Of a DNA stretch of 64,000 nt, positions 25,349-38,130 are shown piece after piece. Under the pieces are notes generated by a model. That model worked only from the letters and a program-made list of their open reading frames with translations, searched no databases and was not told the DNA's origin. Both the position numbers and the translations under genes were made by a program. Each line of letters begins with the position of its first letter. Within the stretch, counting starts at the first letter, position 1. The DNA comes from Caprimulgus europaeus (taxonomy: Eukaryota; Chordata; Aves; Caprimulgiformes; Caprimulgidae), in contig OU015538.1 of NCBI GenBank assembly GCA_907165065.1, forward strand, positions 18,057,165 through 18,121,164, given 5' to 3'.

Positions 25349-25785
25349 CACTGGAGAGGATCAAGAGGTGAGGGCAAGGATCATGGGAGGCTCCGGAGGC
25401 CTGCTCGGCTGAGGGAGCTTTAATTGTTCATTTAGAGTGAGAGGAAAGGGAGCATGATGAGTCTCCAAGAGTCTCCAAATTGCTTCAGAGAGGAAGGGAA
25501 TGATTTGTTTTCTATTGCTTCTGGGGACAGAATAAAGAATAGTGGAATTTTAAACTACAGCAAGGGAGATTTAGGCTAGACATCAGGAAAAAACTTCCAG
25601 TTGTAAAAATATTTGCATCCTAGAATATATTGCTTGGGGAAATACTGGAGTCTCTGTACTTAAGAGCACATTAAACAAGCATTTTTCAGGGATAATTTAA
25701 GCAGAGTTGGTCCTGTTTTGGCTTATGAAGGTGAATTAGTTCAGTTCTCCAGGTCCACCTTTCTGTTCTGTGATGCAAGTTGGTT
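25349..25785 (+). mobile_element. CR1 LINE 3' fragment, plus strand (older subfamily)
   Basis: Ordered matches to a CR1 3' region run over about 430 bp: CTGGAGAGGATCAAGAGG, GGAGGCCTGCTCGGCTGAGG, GAGAGGAAGGGAATGA, ACTACAGCAAGGGAGATTTA, AGACATCAGGAAAAAACTTC, GGGATAATTTAAGCAGAG, TTGGTCCTG and CTCCAGGTCCACC. The wording is closer to the older subfamilies shared with turtles and crocodilians than to the youngest bird ones, which suggests an old insertion. It covers mainly the 3' UTR and perhaps the last coding bases. An 11-bp tandem duplication (AGAGTCTCCA twice) lies at about 25465-25486. It is 5'-truncated and diverged, not capable of movement. Confidence 0.85.
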
Positions 25786-25789
25786 CAAA

Positions 25790-28700
25790 CAATGAAATAG
25801 ATCCAGTTTTGCTTTTGAATCGGTTGTTTTAGGACAACAGTCAAGTGATATCTCCTGTCCACTACAAGGATGAAGATAAAAGAGAGACAGGTTAATCTTA
25901 TTTTATTTCCAGCAGTTGTTTTCTATTGTAGAAAGGCTTTTCCTTCCAGAAAAAGATTTTTCTTTTGCTATCTAGTTCCTTGCTGTGAACTACAAATTAC
26001 AGCAGTTTGTTTTCTTTTATGCTTTCCCCTTTGTTTTAATCGGAACTGAAATATATTTGGTGAAGATGTTGAACTATGAGGTTCAGACTGTGTGCTTGTG
26101 AGTGTACATAAATGCCTTGATAAACCAAGGCAGGTAACCTATAGCATTTAACTTGTTGAGTTCATTAGAATAAATGGCTAATGCACTAAAAGTGAAATTT
26201 TATGATCCTTACTGGACTTACTTAACTTATAAAGAATAATGTCATGAGATGGATGATTTTGTTTATTTTGATGCTAGCTCAAGGTAACAATCATGCAGTC
26301 TTGCTTTAACATATGCCAGTACAGCATGTATAAAGAGTGCCCCTTTAAAAATAGCAGACCATACTGAGCCTTCAAAATGTCACTACTTCTTTCCACTATC
26401 ACTTGCTTATGGCAATCTTTTTTCAATTTTATTGGAATAGATAGTTCATTCTGACTATATTTTAAGATAAAAAATGCATGTAATTTTTGTTAATTAAGGA
26501 AGAGTTACTCTAAGGAGACATCATAGCAGATTGAGTAACTTTTACTTTAAAACATGATTATTCAATTTGTATGCTTGGGTGATGCACTGGGTCTTTTGCT
26601 TGGTGAAAGGACAGTTATTGGTGTCTCTTACTCTTCTCTGACACACACATGTTGTATCACTCTCACTGTGTCAGAGGTGATGCTGTCTGCATCAACTTGT
26701 TTGAGTTAAACTTGGTTTTTACCTTGATTATGCTGCATCTTTGGTGTTTCAACCTAGGGAATATTTAAGTCTGAAACTATGCCATAAATTTTCAAAATGT
26801 TTTTTCAGATAGTAGAGTTAAAAGAACTAAGGTTATTGTTTAAGAATAGAACTAGACTTAAGCAGTTGCAATGGAAAATTTTTGCCACTTAAAAATGCTC
26901 AGTCTTACTGGGTTTTGGGCTTATCCATGGTTTCTGGGCTTTGCTGATGACTTGTGTGTATGTTACATCATCTTATGTCACAAATGTATTATGTCAAGTA
27001 CTATTCTTTCAAATTCTAGATGTTTGACATGATGTATTGTAATCTGAGAGGAAGTGATGTAGAATAATGCATCATGCAGTGTGTCAGAAACATGTTTAAT
27101 GTTCCTGAATGTTCTTTAGCTTTACGTCCATTTTACTGATCTGGAGTGGTAAGTAATGCTAGTAAAAGTGCAGGTATGGGAAATGTAGCAAAAATATGAA
27201 GGGAAAAGTCCTGTGCAGGAGTCACAGAGATGATTTGCTGTATGGAGCAGAGCTATAATATTTACATTTTTATTGTATGTGATCTGCCTGATAGCAGACA
27301 TTTACTTTACCACGTAAGTTGAATGTGTTTGTTGCAAGGATTACTTGACATATACCAAATTTCATATTATGCTGTCTTGCATAGGTAGCTCAGCCCTTTC
27401 TTGAAGTTCAGAACATGCTCTGTCATGCTTTGCATTTGTATGTAAATATTTCTTGCTCATTGAAAACAGGAATTTCACATCCTGAACTCTGTTTGCCAGG
27501 GAATATTAGGTCAATACATATGACCAGTTGTCTCACAGTGTGCTTGGCTCTGAATCTTGAAAGCAGTCTAGTTCTAAGATTAAGATCTGAGTTTGTTGTG
27601 TTCTGATCGCTTCTCAAAGTGTATTTAAACAAAATATTTCACCAACATAATCTTTCCCCAGTTGCTTTCGTCAGCCATATCACATCCCAGCCTCTCTTCC
27701 AGACGCATTTCATTCTTTTAGACTGCTTGTTTACTGGCAGCTCTCTTCTTACCTTCTTGTCTTCAAATGAGAAATTAAAATTTTAAACAATATCTATTTG
27801 CAGAACGTTCACTTAATAGGTGGGTTAAGTGGTGACAACCAGGAAATTGTCATTTTTTCTCCTTATGTTAGAATGCAAATCTAGTGAGAGTAACCAGGGG
27901 AACAAAGAATTTTCTGTACTTGTAAACTCCACAAATGCATGCTGGAGGCGTTGCAGGCTCCCTGTTATCTGTATATCACTGGAGCACTGTGCAAACAGAA
28001 TATAAAAAGAATGCACGTAAAAAAGGAAAAGGAAGGAAGGGTATATATTATGTAAATTTACTAAAAAGCCCTCAGTATGATTTGCATGAAGTAATGTGGA
28101 AACTGAGACTAAAATAGGTATGGAGACCTTTTTCTGGATTTTTGGTGATCATTTGTGCTCAGTGTACCACTGCACATATCAAATAGATGTGAAACTTTTC
28201 AGGGGTCAGAAATTTCCTGATGTCTACAGAGGTTCAGTTCACAGCTGTATGGAGTAGACACAAAGTTGGTGTTGAAAACTGGAGAGAAACTTGTGATCTC
28301 TCTAGCATGCTTTGAAAATACAGGCAAAGTCATGCTGAACAGTGTTGGGCTTAATGAAAACATTAAGCATTAATGAATAGGAAAAGTGAGTGAAGTCAAT
28401 GTTTTGTGATTCTCATTTGTGAATCCATAGTTAGTCCAAAAAGAAAGAAACAAACAAAGCCTCTGTATTTCTGTTTTCACATGTAATATGACTTGGGTAG
28501 GTTTTTCCTTACTTCTCTGTCTTCTTCAAGACATTTCCATGGGAGGCCAGCATGGGATGTCAGATTTCGTATTAATTACAGCTGGTTTTCAAATAACTTT
28601 ATGCTTTCTTTCCATATATATTTTATACTTTATTTCTGTCCATATATTCTGTCCATATACTGTGTCATATATTTCCATGTAAATAAACAAGAAATATCAG

Positions 28701-30360
28701 TCTCTGTTATTGACAACAGTTTGTCTTTCAGTAGTTGCTTGGCTTTTGCTTTTTAGACTCTTCCAAAATGATTTTCCTGTGACTCAGTGGAGTATAATGC
28801 AGAATGTAGTAGAATGATTTTTCTATTGTATTAAATATAATAAACAAGGAGGTAGTGATTGATTTTTAGGGAGCTTTCCATATATCTATTTAAATGCCAG
28901 AGTGCACAAAGACCTAAAACTTGAGAGGGTTTGAGCATAATTCTCTAGGGTTTGAATTCCTTTTCTGTTACTTTTTTTTTTTTTTTTTTTTTACCTTCAA
29001 GTAAACTTGACACAAATAAATTACTTTTTGGAATTCACTAAAACTGATGTTCTCTATTCTCCTTTTGAACTCTGCTAACATTTAACCAAACTCATCTTGA
29101 CAGTATACCAGATCTCTCTGGATTTACTGAAATCAACATGACTCTCAGTCACTTGACAAGGAATTGGTTTAATTTGCAAGTGTGAAATGGTTGTTGCCAG
29201 CTATAAGTACATAATATATTCAGGAAGTTTTATTTTTAGGCCAGTGACAAAGATACTTTGCACTATACACAGCACATACGTAGTAAGTTGAAAATAAAAC
29301 AGAAAGCTAAGTCTCTAAATTTGGATAAGTACTTTAAGGGTCGCTCTATTCAAGATACTAACTTATTTGTTAAACATGTAGACTGTTTATCAAGTTCACT
29401 TCACATTTAATAAATAATTTTTGCTCTATTCACCAGCATTACTGATATTTAACATTCCAATTAAAACCTACCTAATTTTATCTGTGCTGTATTACTTCTA
29501 TAATTAAAAAAAAACCCAACAAAACACCAATCTGCCCAAAATTTCTTTATAAATTGTGATGTTTAAGCAACTCACATAAACTGTGGACATTAAGACTGAG
29601 GTTTCAAAGAGCTTTGAGGTAGAAATAATACCTCAATATCATATAAGTTCTGCTTTTTTTGGTTAAATCTTAGTAATATTTAATTCTACTTTCTTGAAAT
29701 TCTCCATAGCTATCAATGTAGATTTGTTACTCTTTTTTGAAAGATCTTAATAATAAGGAAGGGCAGAAATACCCTCAGCTGAGCAACAGATTAACAGATA
29801 TGAGAGAACTTCTTTGTTGGCTAAAAAGGCACAAAAAGGCTGCTCCGAGTTTGAGCAGTAAGTAGGTGACTGGTATCACATTAGGAGCACATTTATATAT
29901 AATGTGCAAATGTGTTTCATGTAAATGTCATGAGATTCCATTTTATTTAACTGACTACTCTCAGCGTGCTGTCTAAGAACATCTCAGGAAAGAAGGGTTA
30001 TGGTATCATGAGCTTTAATTATAAACCTCAGTTACAATCCTTCTGGGATATATTCTGCCATTTTTGTAAATGCTTCCTTTCCCTGCATAAAAACAGAGGT
30101 TTTCATTATGTCTTCCTCTTTTTTGTAACAGTGTTTTAATCAGAAGTTCTAGTGGAACTGGAGCTTAGGGTAGCTAGCAAGAGTAAGAACTCATTGATGA
30201 ATATCACAAACATGGTGCTGAAACTTTTTCTCAATTAGTCTGATCCTAATATCAGAGCTGGCAACATTCTCCAAATCTGTCTTTATTTTTGCCCCAATTT
30301 TTTACTTCGATGGAAAAAGCAAAGCCACTGCCAGAATACACATAATGTCATTCTGAGGAA
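25790..30360. other. AT-rich noncoding DNA, no gene seen
   Basis: No gene is recognisable; the longest frame is 87 codons (28493-28756), hydrophobic and without known domain. A poly-T tract lies at 28972-28992. Pyrimidine-rich and TATA-like short words near 28600-28680 look like simple local duplication of CCATATA. Otherwise unique-looking sequence. Confidence 0.6.
28972..28992. repeat. Poly-T tract (T21)
   Basis: An uninterrupted run of 21 T after TTACTT-like sequence. No retrocopy is recognisable on the side where a minus-strand body would lie. Confidence 0.9.
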
Positions 30361-30390
30361 TTAATTATTAATAAAAACAGTGTTAGAGCG

Positions 30391-30441
30391 GTCCTGCTGC
30401 TGGCAATGACAGAAATTTTGTTGACTTCAGTGGGGTCAGGG
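30391..30441. repeat. Fragment of an old amniote repeat (TTGACTTCAGTGGGGTCAGG motif)
   Basis: TCCTGCTGCTGGCAATGACA is followed by TTTTGTTGACTTCAGTGGGG and TCAGGGCT. I recall this arrangement (CATTGACTTCAATGGGGCCAGGATTT) as a very common block in old amniote repeats. It is the best example of this motif in the window. The exact family is uncertain. Confidence 0.5.
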
Positions 30442-32690
30442 CTTGTCTCTCATGACTGTGGACAATGCAGGGAGAAAAGGCAGCTGAAAGCTGTTTTTGC
30501 ATTTCACAGTCTTTGGGATACTTTATATCCCTTTTCATCGCAGAGTTGCTTGAAAGAGGATGATGTTAAGTGCCAAGAACTACCCCAGTGTCTACTTGGA
30601 AACAATTTCTGATCTCTAAATAAATGATTAGTTGCAAATAGTGCAATCATATCTGTAGTCTTTATCACCCGTGTTTCCATCATGTGCAGGATTCTGTTTC
30701 TTTTCTACAAAGAAGGAGCTAAACTGACAGCTTTATATATGATTTGTGCTAGATAAAAATTTATTAGAATTCACAATGTGGTTATTATCATTTGGGATAT
30801 TATGTGCCTGCGTATAAGTCATTGTATAAAGGATTAAAAGCTTAAAAAAATGTTAATAATAAAGCCCCCAGATCTAATAACTTTAGAGATTAGAATTAAT
30901 TGAATTAGTCTTTGATCTTGGGTGTTAAGTTTTAAAAGAAAAGTTCAGTAGGCATTTGCCATTCTGTTTTCAAAGAACCAGCATTGCTAAGTGTGAGGTT
31001 AGAATGTATCTGTACAATTATCTTTATGGCAAAAAGTGGACATCAAAAGCAAAGCTGAAGAGAATTTTTCCATCCTGTTCTGTGTCAAGGCAATGAGAAC
31101 TGAAGTGACTCCAATTCAAAATTTATAGATACTTTAGCTTGACCAGTTTCACTGTATTACTGGATGAGCTGGGAGCACTTACACTTTTTTGTGGTGTAAC
31201 TAAAGAAATTGTGTGGTAAATTAAATAAGTGTAGACAGATGTGATAAGAAGAATCCAAATGAACAAATATTTGGATGAATAAACTAGGTAATTTTTAAAT
31301 TATTTTTTTAATTTGAGGAATGTTTACTGAAAGATCTTTACTAGCTGAGGAGGTGGTAGTAGTTAAAAATGGTGAAGACTTTGTATATGGCTGCCTGAAC
31401 GTTGTTATTACATGGATGAAAGTAACACCTAAATTACTGAATATCCATCTCTCAACCAATTAATATTAGCTGATGTAGACTTACTCAAATTGCTCTGTTG
31501 TCATAAGCTTCAGGCAGGTAATGAGATCAGAATAGTTTATTCAAGATTATTATTTTTATGTCAAATCTGAAAAGCTGCTTGATTTCACATTATCCATCAG
31601 CATATTTGTGTCTAATTCAAATGCCCCCAATTTTCTGTTTCAGTTAAGAGTTGTGTAAGGTGCTATGCTACTATAAAAATCCTGGTGTGATAGTCAAAGC
31701 AAACTCTATCTCCTGCTGCTTTCCTTACTGTATCGGAAGTGGTGAACATATATCTTCTCAGTTGCCTGCTTTGCTACAAGTCATGTTTTTGCAGATAACT
31801 TTGTCTTTATATTTGTGTTGCTTTTTATTATTCAGAAAAGCTGTAAAAACTCATTCATTGCTGAGTGAATATAGTGAATCCCAAACACAAATATTTCTTC
31901 CTGTCAGATAGTGGTGTTTTATCTGAAGAGGTTTACAATTACCAGGAAAGTTTAAAAAAAAAAAAAAAAAAAAAAAAGGCGAAAGGAAAGGCAAAACCAA
32001 AGCAAAGCTGTAGGAAATGAATATTTAGGACATAGTCTTGGATATTTGTGGCTGTCCGAGATGTGCTATGCTACCTGATGGTATCTTAGCAACTTTGAAA
32101 ACCTATTAAAGCGTCTTTAATTATATCTCTTAGCATTCATGTTTGCCCGCAGTGGATCTCCAAGCGTGTCTTTGCATTTGTATGTGCCTACGTGCCTGTA
32201 TGTGACAGTAGAATTTACTAAATTCCTGCGTTACGCTTTCTGTGATAATTAGTAAAGCACAGTGAATATTTCAGAATGAATAATTTATCCCATTAATTTA
32301 TCCTCTTAAGTAATGTAGAAACAGGATTCAACTCTTTTTTTTATTATTTTTTTCCTATTTTAATTATGGATCCCTTGCAAGCATCTCTGTGAAATGTCGA
32401 TTTCTTAGACTTTGGAGTTGTGATTACTTTTGTTTCTTCAGATGAGTTGTATGATAGCACTGTTTACTTCATTGGCTTCAATGCCTTCCTATTTCTTAAG
32501 TTAAATATTTTCTATATGTAGGCAGATTTGAGATATGCTTCAATATGTGGCTGAAATGAAGCTTTCCAGTAGCAAAGAACTATGTCCTTGCATCAAGAAA
32601 TAATTTAGTATTTGCTATATTCAAACCTGTAAGGGATCTAATTCCTTCTCTCTCCTTTTATTTGACATTTTTCTCTGTTCCCTAAATATC
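30442..32690. other. AT-rich noncoding DNA, no gene seen
   Basis: No gene is recognisable; the longest frame is 86 codons (31651-31911). A long poly-A tract lies at 31954-31977 and is followed by a purine-rich stretch (GGCGAAAGGAAAGGCAAAAC). The remainder is ordinary AT-rich sequence. Confidence 0.6.
31954..31977. repeat. Poly-A tract (A24)
   Basis: The longest mononucleotide run in the window, 24 A, continuing into a purine-rich flank. Upstream sequence does not look like a known retroposon or a spliced host transcript, so it is called a simple repeat. Confidence 0.9.
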
Positions 32691-33130
32691 AAGATGCTCT
32701 CAAGCTTCACATTGCTATACACCAACGGGCTCCCTGAATGGGAAATGCAGGTTCTGGGAGGATAGAGGTGAGAGAGGTGTTCCATAGAAATACACGCTAA
32801 CCAGATTGTGTTTGATCAGGCTGACTTGTAAGTCCTTCAGGTGCCTGCACCCTGCTTAACCTCACTGCAGTTCCTACTGCACCACATTGCACCATGCCAC
32901 AGATATCAACCCTCTGTGCCCAGCACCAAAACTGTGTGTGGTGGGCAGCACCCTGCACAGTGCCTGCTCCTTTCTTGTGAGGGTATGTAAGGTAGGTGGC
33001 TCCCAGCCTCCGGAGTTCCCTGCGAGTGGCAGGACAGACCCCAGCAGTCCAGAAAAGCTTCCTGCTGAGCCTCCATAGGTGAAGCAATCATTAAAATAGC
33101 CTACTTAGTGCAGACTTTGGGGTGAGCAGA
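32690..33130. other. GC-richer block of unknown origin
   Basis: About 440 bp of clearly higher GC than its surroundings. It has open frames of 61-96 codons on both strands (for example 32797-33087 minus and 32887-33078 plus), as expected when stops thin out in GC-rich DNA. No protein family, repeat family or splice-bounded exon is recognisable. It could be a decayed mobile element or a regulatory or exonic block of a transcript not otherwise visible. Confidence 0.45.
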
Positions 33131-33274
33131 CCTTTGGCATACATCAGTGTGCTTCCTAAATGGAGAAACACCATCTTCACATACCTGTATTTCTCAGAAA
33201 CAAAGCTAAACACTGTCATAAATGCACTTAATCAGCAATCTCAGTAATGACTGGGTAAGTAAAAGGCGTAAGGG

Positions 33275-33345
33275 ACCTGATTTACCCTGACATTAATAGG
33301 TAGCATTCTCTTTGGCTTCAGTGAGATCTGCATCTGCCTGCTGAC
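33275..33345. repeat. Possible old amniote repeat fragment
   Basis: CTGATTTACCCTGACATTAA is followed by TTTGGCTTCAGTGAGATCTG. This resembles the ATTGACTTCAATGGGAGCTG-type blocks of old amniote repeats. It is a short, diverged match; uncertain. Confidence 0.3.
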
Positions 33346-33349
33346 ACAG

Positions 33350-36300
33350 AGCTTACACGCCATGACTCATTGGGCCTTTAAACAATTATGAAATGGGAAA
33401 TTAGGAAAAGGTACAAACACTCAGGAGACTTCTTTATCTTTTATGATGCATGAATATCCTAGAAGTGACTACTCCTGCTGCTCTCTCCCCTTTTTTACAC
33501 TAAGTTATTTCTTTGGGTTGTATACTGCAATATGAATTTCTCCTGTAACTACCAGTCGCTAAAACATAGTCTTTTGGTATCTTCCTGGGAGAAGAAGAAG
33601 AAAAAAATCATCTTAAATTGGACGTCCTGACACCCTTTGATCATAGCTGATGGAGGTAAAGTACTTAGGTCTGACAAAAGTCCTTTAGCTGATTGGCAAA
33701 TATAATAGGGATGCATTTAGTAGAATAGTCTGCAAAAATTGAGGTCAACCCTTGATGTTATCCCTTCAAGACCTAATAGAAAAGCATATATTTTGGCCCT
33801 GAAAGAAAAATGTGGTTACTGTCAATCTAATCTATGTTAAAATCATGAAAGAATTGAAAAAATGGTGCCTTAGTGAAACTGTTCACTGTGACTGGTGAAA
33901 CTTTTACATTCAAGAACAAGAAACCCTCCAACAATAAAAATCTTATGCTTGTGCAGCTCATTTACATTTTAGTCATTCAAGAAAAATAAAGTCCTGTTGC
34001 AGTGAGGGTAATGTCAATAGATTTTATTGTCTTCATCCAAAGGAAGTCGCTGTATATGGTACTCTGTATATGATCATACATAGATATGAGTGCACATTAA
34101 TAAAGGGAAGAAGACAATAAGCATGTTTTATATCTTGAAGCACATTAAACGATAAAAGCTCTACATTAAAACAGTTAATGCAAAATTAAATATGTAAACT
34201 AGTGAGACAAGGCAGCCTGTCACTTAAGTTAGTTAAAAACCCTTAGGCTGGAAGGCAGTTCACCAGAACCAGAGAATCTCGATTTTCCACATGACAGGCT
34301 ACCATCTCATTTATAATAATGTTTTAATCATAAGACATCCTTTCTTTTAAAAGGAAAAAAAAAATAAAAATCCAAGTTCTAATGAATAAGTCTTACACTG
34401 AACAATTCTGTCACCTCTCCCTTTAGCTGACAGATATTGCTGTTGGATTGCAGAGTTTCATTGAAGAGGAAGTTTCATGATACATGTTTCCAATGTGAAC
34501 TAGTGAACGGTAGTCAGCGGTGATTATCTTTCAGTTCATTACAGTCATGCTTGTAACTTAACATTGCTGACATCCTTTTTCTGAAATGTATTTGAACTCG
34601 ATTGAATTGTTCCTTTTTGATCTAAAAGGCAAAATCAAATTGGAATCTTGAAAAGAGATCCTACCAAAATAGGTTGCATAAAGTTTTATTAACTTCTTTA
34701 TGAGCAAATATAATGAGAAATTAAGGAAACATTAATAATGTTCCATGTCATCCTTATTGTTTGAAGAAAGTGAGGCTTAAAACAGATTGCCATAAATACC
34801 TTCTTCTCCAAGTTGGGTTATTGAAAAAATCCATTGTCCACGAGAATGTGAAAGCAGTAAGCTATTTTGTGGGGTTTAGATAGCTTAAATATTTTAATTA
34901 ACTATGATAAAGGAAGTAGCGCTGAAATCCTGAACAATCATTTTGGAGTACTGTAATAAGCAAAATGGATTGTATACTGTTGATACAGTGAGTGTATCAA
35001 AGTAAATTAGTTCGCTAAGACATGTGGATGTTTCTAAGACTCTTATCCCAAAGCTTTATTAAAGGCGATATACATGTATATGGTTATCGGGGAAGCTAGC
35101 TAACTAATTATAGAAATATGCATTAGCATTACTACAGCTATTACATGAATTTTTAAAAACTTCTTAAGCACTTGGAAGTTCAATCTATAATCCCCTACTG
35201 TTTTGAGTAAACTATTTGAGATTAGTATTTAAGCAATGTTTTTGTAAAAAGATGGAAAGATGGTACTGTCTGATTTCCTACTATTCTTCTTGTGTATGGC
35301 ATTCATTTTGCACACATACATGTGTTACCAAATCTAAATAACTTATTTTTAACCTGAAATCTTCAGTGCTTGGATAGCAGAGGCCATGCTGCAGCAGTAT
35401 CTGTAACTGGAACAGTTTTATGAAGCTGGCATAATAACTTACAAGTAAAATATCACATTTTACTCATCATTTACCTTGATTCAAAATAAGGATGGCCATC
35501 ACAGGAGAGGCATGAATAAATACATCAAAAATGATTTTATTTCATACTTCCAGTTTTGTATGATTGATGGTATAAGTCACACAGTATTGTATCTCCCCCC
35601 AGACGGATGAATGTGGACAAAGCTGCAAAATTGTTTTACATGGAAATATAATAGTTCTTTTAATGTACAAATAATTCATACAGTTGTATGAACATTCATG
35701 TTAAAAGCAAACTTAAAAGGGTAAATCAACTGCTTATACAAAAACTCATAGATTCTGCACTAGTATACTTAAATTAGTCTACCCCTTATCACATTGGGAC
35801 ATACACAAGCAAACAGACTCACTGATACCAAGGGAAATATTGTTGGCCTAAATGTAAAAGTTCCCTTACAGAGCCCTCAGTTCAAAGACATCCCACATAC
35901 TATCCTCTAAATTTACTTCCCTTTTGCTCATGCTGCTCGACTGATACACATCAGAAGATTTATGGCTATTTTATTCTGCACTTCAGTTAACTGAGGAGCT
36001 GAAACTGATGATTTGACCATGAATTGCTGGGTGTAATTTAGATTTGTTCTAATGTTATTAAAACTATTAGGCAGCGTCTGTAGCTGTTTGAACAGTGTCA
36101 AGGCTGGAGGAACATGAATGTGGTGCTAACTATCTTTTTCTTTCTCTCATCTTTGCTAAGTAATAGCAGGTATTGACCCAAGATAGTGGGAAACAAAACA
36201 CACACCAAGATCTAAACTCGAGAGACATATATAGGGAGTTCTGATTCTTATGCAAATTCCTTTAATTTCTAAGTTTTTTAAAAAGAAAGTTAATAAATGG

Positions 36301-36570
36301 AGTGGGTGATAACATTTAGGCTGATTGTTTGAAATATTGTGTACACTTTCCACTGACATACAAACTGGGTGCTGGGTACATCTCAAAAAATGGTCTTAAT
36401 TGTACAAGATTGGACTAGTAAGAATTCCAGAACAAATAAATTTAAATGGTTTGAAAATAAAGCAATATCAGAAACAGAATAGTTGTCATTTTAACTTAAA
36501 TGGGTTATCTCTTCAATGATCATCACCTAATAAGTACCTATTTAAGCTGTTTTGTTTTTTTTTTAACATT
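33350..36570. other. AT-rich noncoding DNA, no gene seen
   Basis: No gene is recognisable; the longest frame is 76 codons. The DNA is unique-looking with short A-rich runs near 34351-34364 and no clear mobile element. Several parts, such as 34400-34560, have balanced composition but give no specific signal. Confidence 0.6.
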
Positions 36571-36574
36571 CTTG

Positions 36575-36645
36575 TCCCTCTTATTGAATGTCAGCTCCTT
36601 GTGGGTAGAGTCCAGGCATATCACTAGGAACAGACTGAGAAGTCT
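36575..36645 (+). repeat. L2/L3-like retroposon remnant, tentative
   Basis: TCTTATTGAATGTCAGCTCC is followed by TTGTGGGTAGAGTCCAGGCA. This resembles the TTAGACTGTAAGCTCC, TTGTGGGCAGGGACC block near the 3' end of old amniote LINEs or of SINEs that share their tails. Only about 60 bp can be matched. It would lie just upstream of the type of tail seen at 18743-18860. Confidence 0.4.
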
Positions 36646-36649
36646 ATTT

Positions 36650-38130
36650 TCTCTGTTTCTATAACAGGCATGTGGGAATTCCTGTAACAGTTTTAAAGTA
36701 AAAAATCAGGTATTTTTGCTTGATTTAACATCTTTTTTTCTTGGTATTTAAACTTTCTTTTAAACTAAAATCTTGGGGAAAGTGCATTTTACCTAATGAT
36801 TGACAAGGAATTACCAGGATTATGAGACAGATGATCGTATGAAAATAAAAATGGGTGGTGCTGTAGAGAAGAAATTGTTCCAATTAACTGTATTTGCAAA
36901 AGTGATTTTTCATTCTAAAAGACTACAAAAATAATCAAAATTAGTTGCTCTTCAGTAAAATAAAATTTGAAAGTGCTTCCATTAAAATTAATTAGAAAAT
37001 GATGCTTTATCTTCCTGCAGCTGGCCTCAGGGTGTTTTTAAGATTTTAAATTAAGTTCTAAATATAACAAAATTCTGTAACTTTTAATCAATGTCAGTTT
37101 TATACATCCTCATAGAGCTTTGCTGAAAAAAGTGGTTTGCAAACATCGGCACAATAACACTCCACCTGGACTAGTTCTGTTTACAAGGCAAATTCATGGT
37201 AATGCAAATGGGCTTTCCCTATTTCACAGCGTGTGACTCAGCTGAGTTCAGTGGCAGAGACACCCTGGGAGTGTGAGCTCATCAGTGACCTACCAGTGTG
37301 TTCTGTGCTCGGGCAGAAATCTCCCTGAACGAGCAGGAGCTGTTGCAGTAGCAGGCTCTGGATTTTGCAGTCAGTATCAGTTATTGATGCTCTGCATCTT
37401 ATCCCAAAGTACTTCATTGATGGTGTTCTGAGAAAGCTGTTGTGGTTTTGGTTTTTGGTTGGTTTTGTTTGCATTTTGTAGTTGGGGAAATGAAGCCATA
37501 GAAAACCTACTAGATTTACCTGTTGTCTTAAAGGGCTTCAGGGAAAATCAGGAGTAGGAGCTGGAAGAGAGATTGTTTTATGTCTCTGAGAGAGCTGTCT
37601 CTAGACTAATTAAACCAGTGATGCTAACTAATTTTATCTGCATATGGTAACCTTACTAAATTCTCTTTGGATGCCACAGAAAGAATTCCTGAAGCTCTGA
37701 TAACAGTGAAAAATAAAAATACACATTAAAAATATTAGTTTACCCATGCTACTTTGTGTCTGTACAGTGCTCTTCATCCAGTGTTTTGAATGGCTTGGGC
37801 AACGCTTGGTAAGGAACCTACCCAGCATGACTGGATTTATAAACCTCCCAAAGCTGAATGAAAGATAACTGAAGTTCAAAGCTAAGGAGCTCAGATACAA
37901 TCAGAAAGGGAGGAGCAGGTTCAAATAGCTTTACTGGGGATTTCAGTAGTTTGGGTTCAGTCTCCTACTCTTCACAGATGTGCAGCTTTATGAGACTGGT
38001 TGACCCAGGTTCATTCCACTTCAGCACTTATGTGAGGCAGCTTAGAAGTTGATTAACTCATGAGATTGAGCAGCACCTCCAGAAGGTATGTCAGATATGA
38101 AGTGTACTGAAATGCTGTGTGTGAACCTCT
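36650..38130. other. AT-rich noncoding DNA, no gene seen
   Basis: No gene is recognisable; frames of 78 and 88 codons on the minus strand (37238-37474, 37634-37900) have no known domain. A short G/T-rich tract lies at about 37440-37472. Confidence 0.6.

Noticed and set aside
31921-32010. A24 tract as the tail of a processed pseudogene
   Set aside because: The upstream sequence does not resemble a host mRNA, and processed pseudogenes are rare in birds.
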